DNA of 64,000 nt from Trichobilharzia regenti. Lineage: Eukaryota > Platyhelminthes > Trematoda > Strigeidida > Schistosomatidae. The stretch covers positions 75,525,168 to 75,589,167 of the forward strand of contig OX235270.1 in NCBI GenBank assembly GCA_944472135.2, written 5' to 3'. Position 1 is the first letter of the stretch; every line of letters begins with the position of its first letter. The position numbers and the translations under genes are program-made. This document shows positions 62,001-64,000 of this stretch, one piece after another. The notes beneath the pieces were generated by a model. The model was not told where the DNA came from. It worked only from the letters and a program-made list of their open reading frames with translations, and ran no database searches.

Positions 62001-64000
62001 ATCCTACTCCAGTCGACATTACTCATCGAGGAAGACGGTGGCACTGCATGCGAAACACTCGTCCTAGCCACCTCAATCGATGAAGCTTGACAACCTCATC
62101 GACTCAATTGCCTGCATTACATTATCCAACTGTGCACGTTCAACTTCAACACTACTTGTTATTTGGCTCTATCCAATGTGAGCAATTGAGGGAAGACAAG
62201 TACAGTCGAAGACATATGATCTCCTACTTTCACCGGTCACGTCACACAACCGTAGGCTAGGATAGAGTGAACAGCTCTGCAGTGTGCAGTACAAACGCCC
62301 GTTGACGGCTAGTCAGATATCTCAACGTCACTGAAGACGACACCATATTGTCAAATGTCTAACGAGCCTTCTGTGTGTGTGCATGCGTGCTGAGATTTTG
62401 TTAGCCCATAGCCCATTAGGCCTGATGCAACTTCTTAAATAAGTAAAGTGGTCAACGCATACAACCACTCCACTCCACTCGGAATCATTAAACCAGGAGT
62501 CAATGAAGACCAGTCCTGTATCACCGTCTTACACATTCGATAGGAGTGAAGTGTGTGCTGAACATGCTCAGACTAATACTCAATGCATTCACAAGACTAT
62601 GAACTTCGTCAGCGTCTTTCATCTAGAAAGACCATATGGTCTTTGTGATACGTCATTATCACAACACTCTTCGATTGGCCTTCAGGTTGACGAGTATTCC
62701 AAGTATCGGTCGCCTGTAAGTATGTCTGTGTTCCAGAGCCTGTCGAAGGCTGGATGCAGATTTGGTCAATCAATGCACTCTCGCGTCTAGGCCTGAAACC
62801 TGACTGCTCCTCTTGGGTTGTTTCCACCGAGCTACACTTAGTCTTCATATGACTATGAACGACAGAAGCTTAAATACTATATCAGTCAAGTTGATCTGAC
62901 GCCTGTGCTCACATCACAAAAAGATTAGTTGCCTATCTTATAAACTCGAATGATCAGCCACCTGCATCCTCTGATTTTTTAATGACCTTTCACTCAAAGC
63001 TATCAAGCATCCTCAACACTGTTTCTACAGGACACTGGATATTTTGTCAGGCTTGTTCAGGACGGGTATCAGTCTGACGCTCAAATAAATCCTTAGTCAA
63101 CTCCTCGTCACATACACACCTGACATTCTCATCCATAAGCTAGCCAATGTAAGGGTTTCACAACCCGCCTGTCTCCTACGTTCATTCAGTGGCAGCCACC
63201 CACATCCAAGAACTGACGCATCCTCCCAGTCACTGGTTCACTGAATGACTTGCCATCTCACTTACTCACTCGTTGACGAACCAACGTGAAACTTTGCACA
63301 CACATGTGTCAGTTCAGCTTGGAACACCTCGAGAAAGCACACATTATTCAGTGAGAGGAGAGAAATGTTATGACACTACAGTGGGCAAAGATGTGTGTGG
63401 AAGAAAGAATAGTCTAGTCAGGAGGTAATCAAGATGTCGAGAATTTCGACAATAAGGAGTGAGTAGCTGTGAGCCATAGTCAGCGATCTGGAGACAAGTC
63501 ATCAAGACTAGACAACCATCGATTCTTAGTATCCTGAACACGTAAACCAGGCAGACTACACCTCGCTATACACAGCTCAGACCAACAATCAATGACTTCA
63601 TCGATTGATGTCATGTCTCCCTCTCACCACTCTCAACTCTATTCCAAACTGATCCTACTCCAGTCGACATTACTCATCGAGGAAGACGGTGGCACTGCAT
63701 GCGAAACACTCGTCCTAGCCACCTCAATCGATGAAGCTTGACAACCTCATCGACTCAATTGCCTGCATTACATTATCCAACTGTGCACGTTCAACTTCAA
63801 CACTACTTGTTATTTGGCTCTATCCAATGTGAGCAATTGAGGGAAGACAAGTACAGTCGAAGACATATGATCTCCTACTTTCACCGGTCACGTCACACAA
63901 CCGTAGGCTAGGATAGAGTGAACAGCTCTGCAGTGTGCAGTACAAACGCCCGTTGACGGCTAGTCAGATATCTCAACGTCACTGAAGACGACACCATATT
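56030..64000. repeat. 1651-bp tandem satellite array
   Basis: Units start at 56030, 57681, 59332, 60983 and 62634 (the last truncated by the window), giving 4.83 copies. Spacing is exactly 1651 with no indel seen. Only isolated differences are visible (for example GAAGCATAAA at 56259 against GAAGCTTAAA later; GTGCATGCGTG at 62379 against GTGCGTGCGTG). Each unit except the first has the perfect palindrome AAAGACCATATGGTCTTT at its junction. The 95- and 79-codon frames repeated in each unit are by-products. The array continues beyond the window. Confidence 0.97.
57705..57895 (-). pseudogene. RT fossil inside the satellite unit
   Basis: On the - strand the unit reads EEQSGFRPRRESALIDQICI, then after a 4-base shift LRQALEHRHTYRRPILGIL and NLKA. 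This follows the RTE reverse transcriptase order [37 protein letters not shown] seen at 39680-39790. Equivalent copies are at 56054-56244, 59356-59546, 61007-61197 and 62658-62848. The frameshift and stops exclude function; it shows that an RTE fragment was captured before amplification. Confidence 0.75.

Overview
The window looks like nuclear DNA of a blood fluke (Schistosoma or a close relative). It is AT-rich and intron-bearing. It holds two conserved eukaryotic genes buried in retrotransposons whose reverse transcriptases resemble the schistosome RTE families SR2 and Perere-3/SR3, CR1-type elements, Pao/BEL and Ty3/gypsy. The genus call is inference from these families; no species-diagnostic marker was recognised.

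Host genes. PSMA7 (20S proteasome subunit alpha 7/alpha4) is complete on the + strand in five exons between 30924 and 36998. The C-terminal five exons of IFT140 (intraflagellar transport complex A) lie on the - strand between 54887 and 37132. The two genes converge with 133 bases between stop codons. The IFT140 exons join in phase and cover about the last 427 residues. The N-terminal WD40 exons are not in the window; where they should continue, the sequence becomes a satellite.

Layout. 1-4.5 kb: a partial LTR and an inverted Pao/BEL-like gag-only element. 5-6 kb: a decayed Pao/BEL pol piece. 7-11.4 kb: a nearly full-length non-LTR element with intact ORF1 and broken ORF2. 12.6-15.07 kb: a 2.45-kb segmental duplicate of the IFT140 penultimate exon and its downstream intron. 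15.07-17.3 kb: a Ty3/gypsy pol relic split by a solo LTR. 18.8-20.8 kb: a non-LTR relic split by another solo LTR. 23.6-27.6 kb: a young second gag-only Pao/BEL element. 27.6-30.4 kb: a CR1 element with a long intact ORF2. 30.9-37 kb: PSMA7, whose last intron is filled with RTE debris. 37.1-54.9 kb: IFT140, whose introns hold RTE, tRNA-derived and non-LTR insertions and the parent copy of the duplication. 56.0-64.0 kb: a nearly perfect 1651-bp tandem array running off the window.

The most unusual items are: the 1651-bp satellite, which carries a fossil reverse-transcriptase segment in every unit and starts at the centre of a palindrome; the mobile gag-only Pao/BEL family, whose ORF ends in a hydrophobic segment and which left two solo LTRs inside other elements' RT genes; the IFT140 exon duplicate, which abuts a gypsy pol at the splice acceptor; a foldback element with a tRNA-like core; and a tRNA-headed SINE with an RTE-like tail. 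Nothing looks prokaryotic or CRISPR-like.
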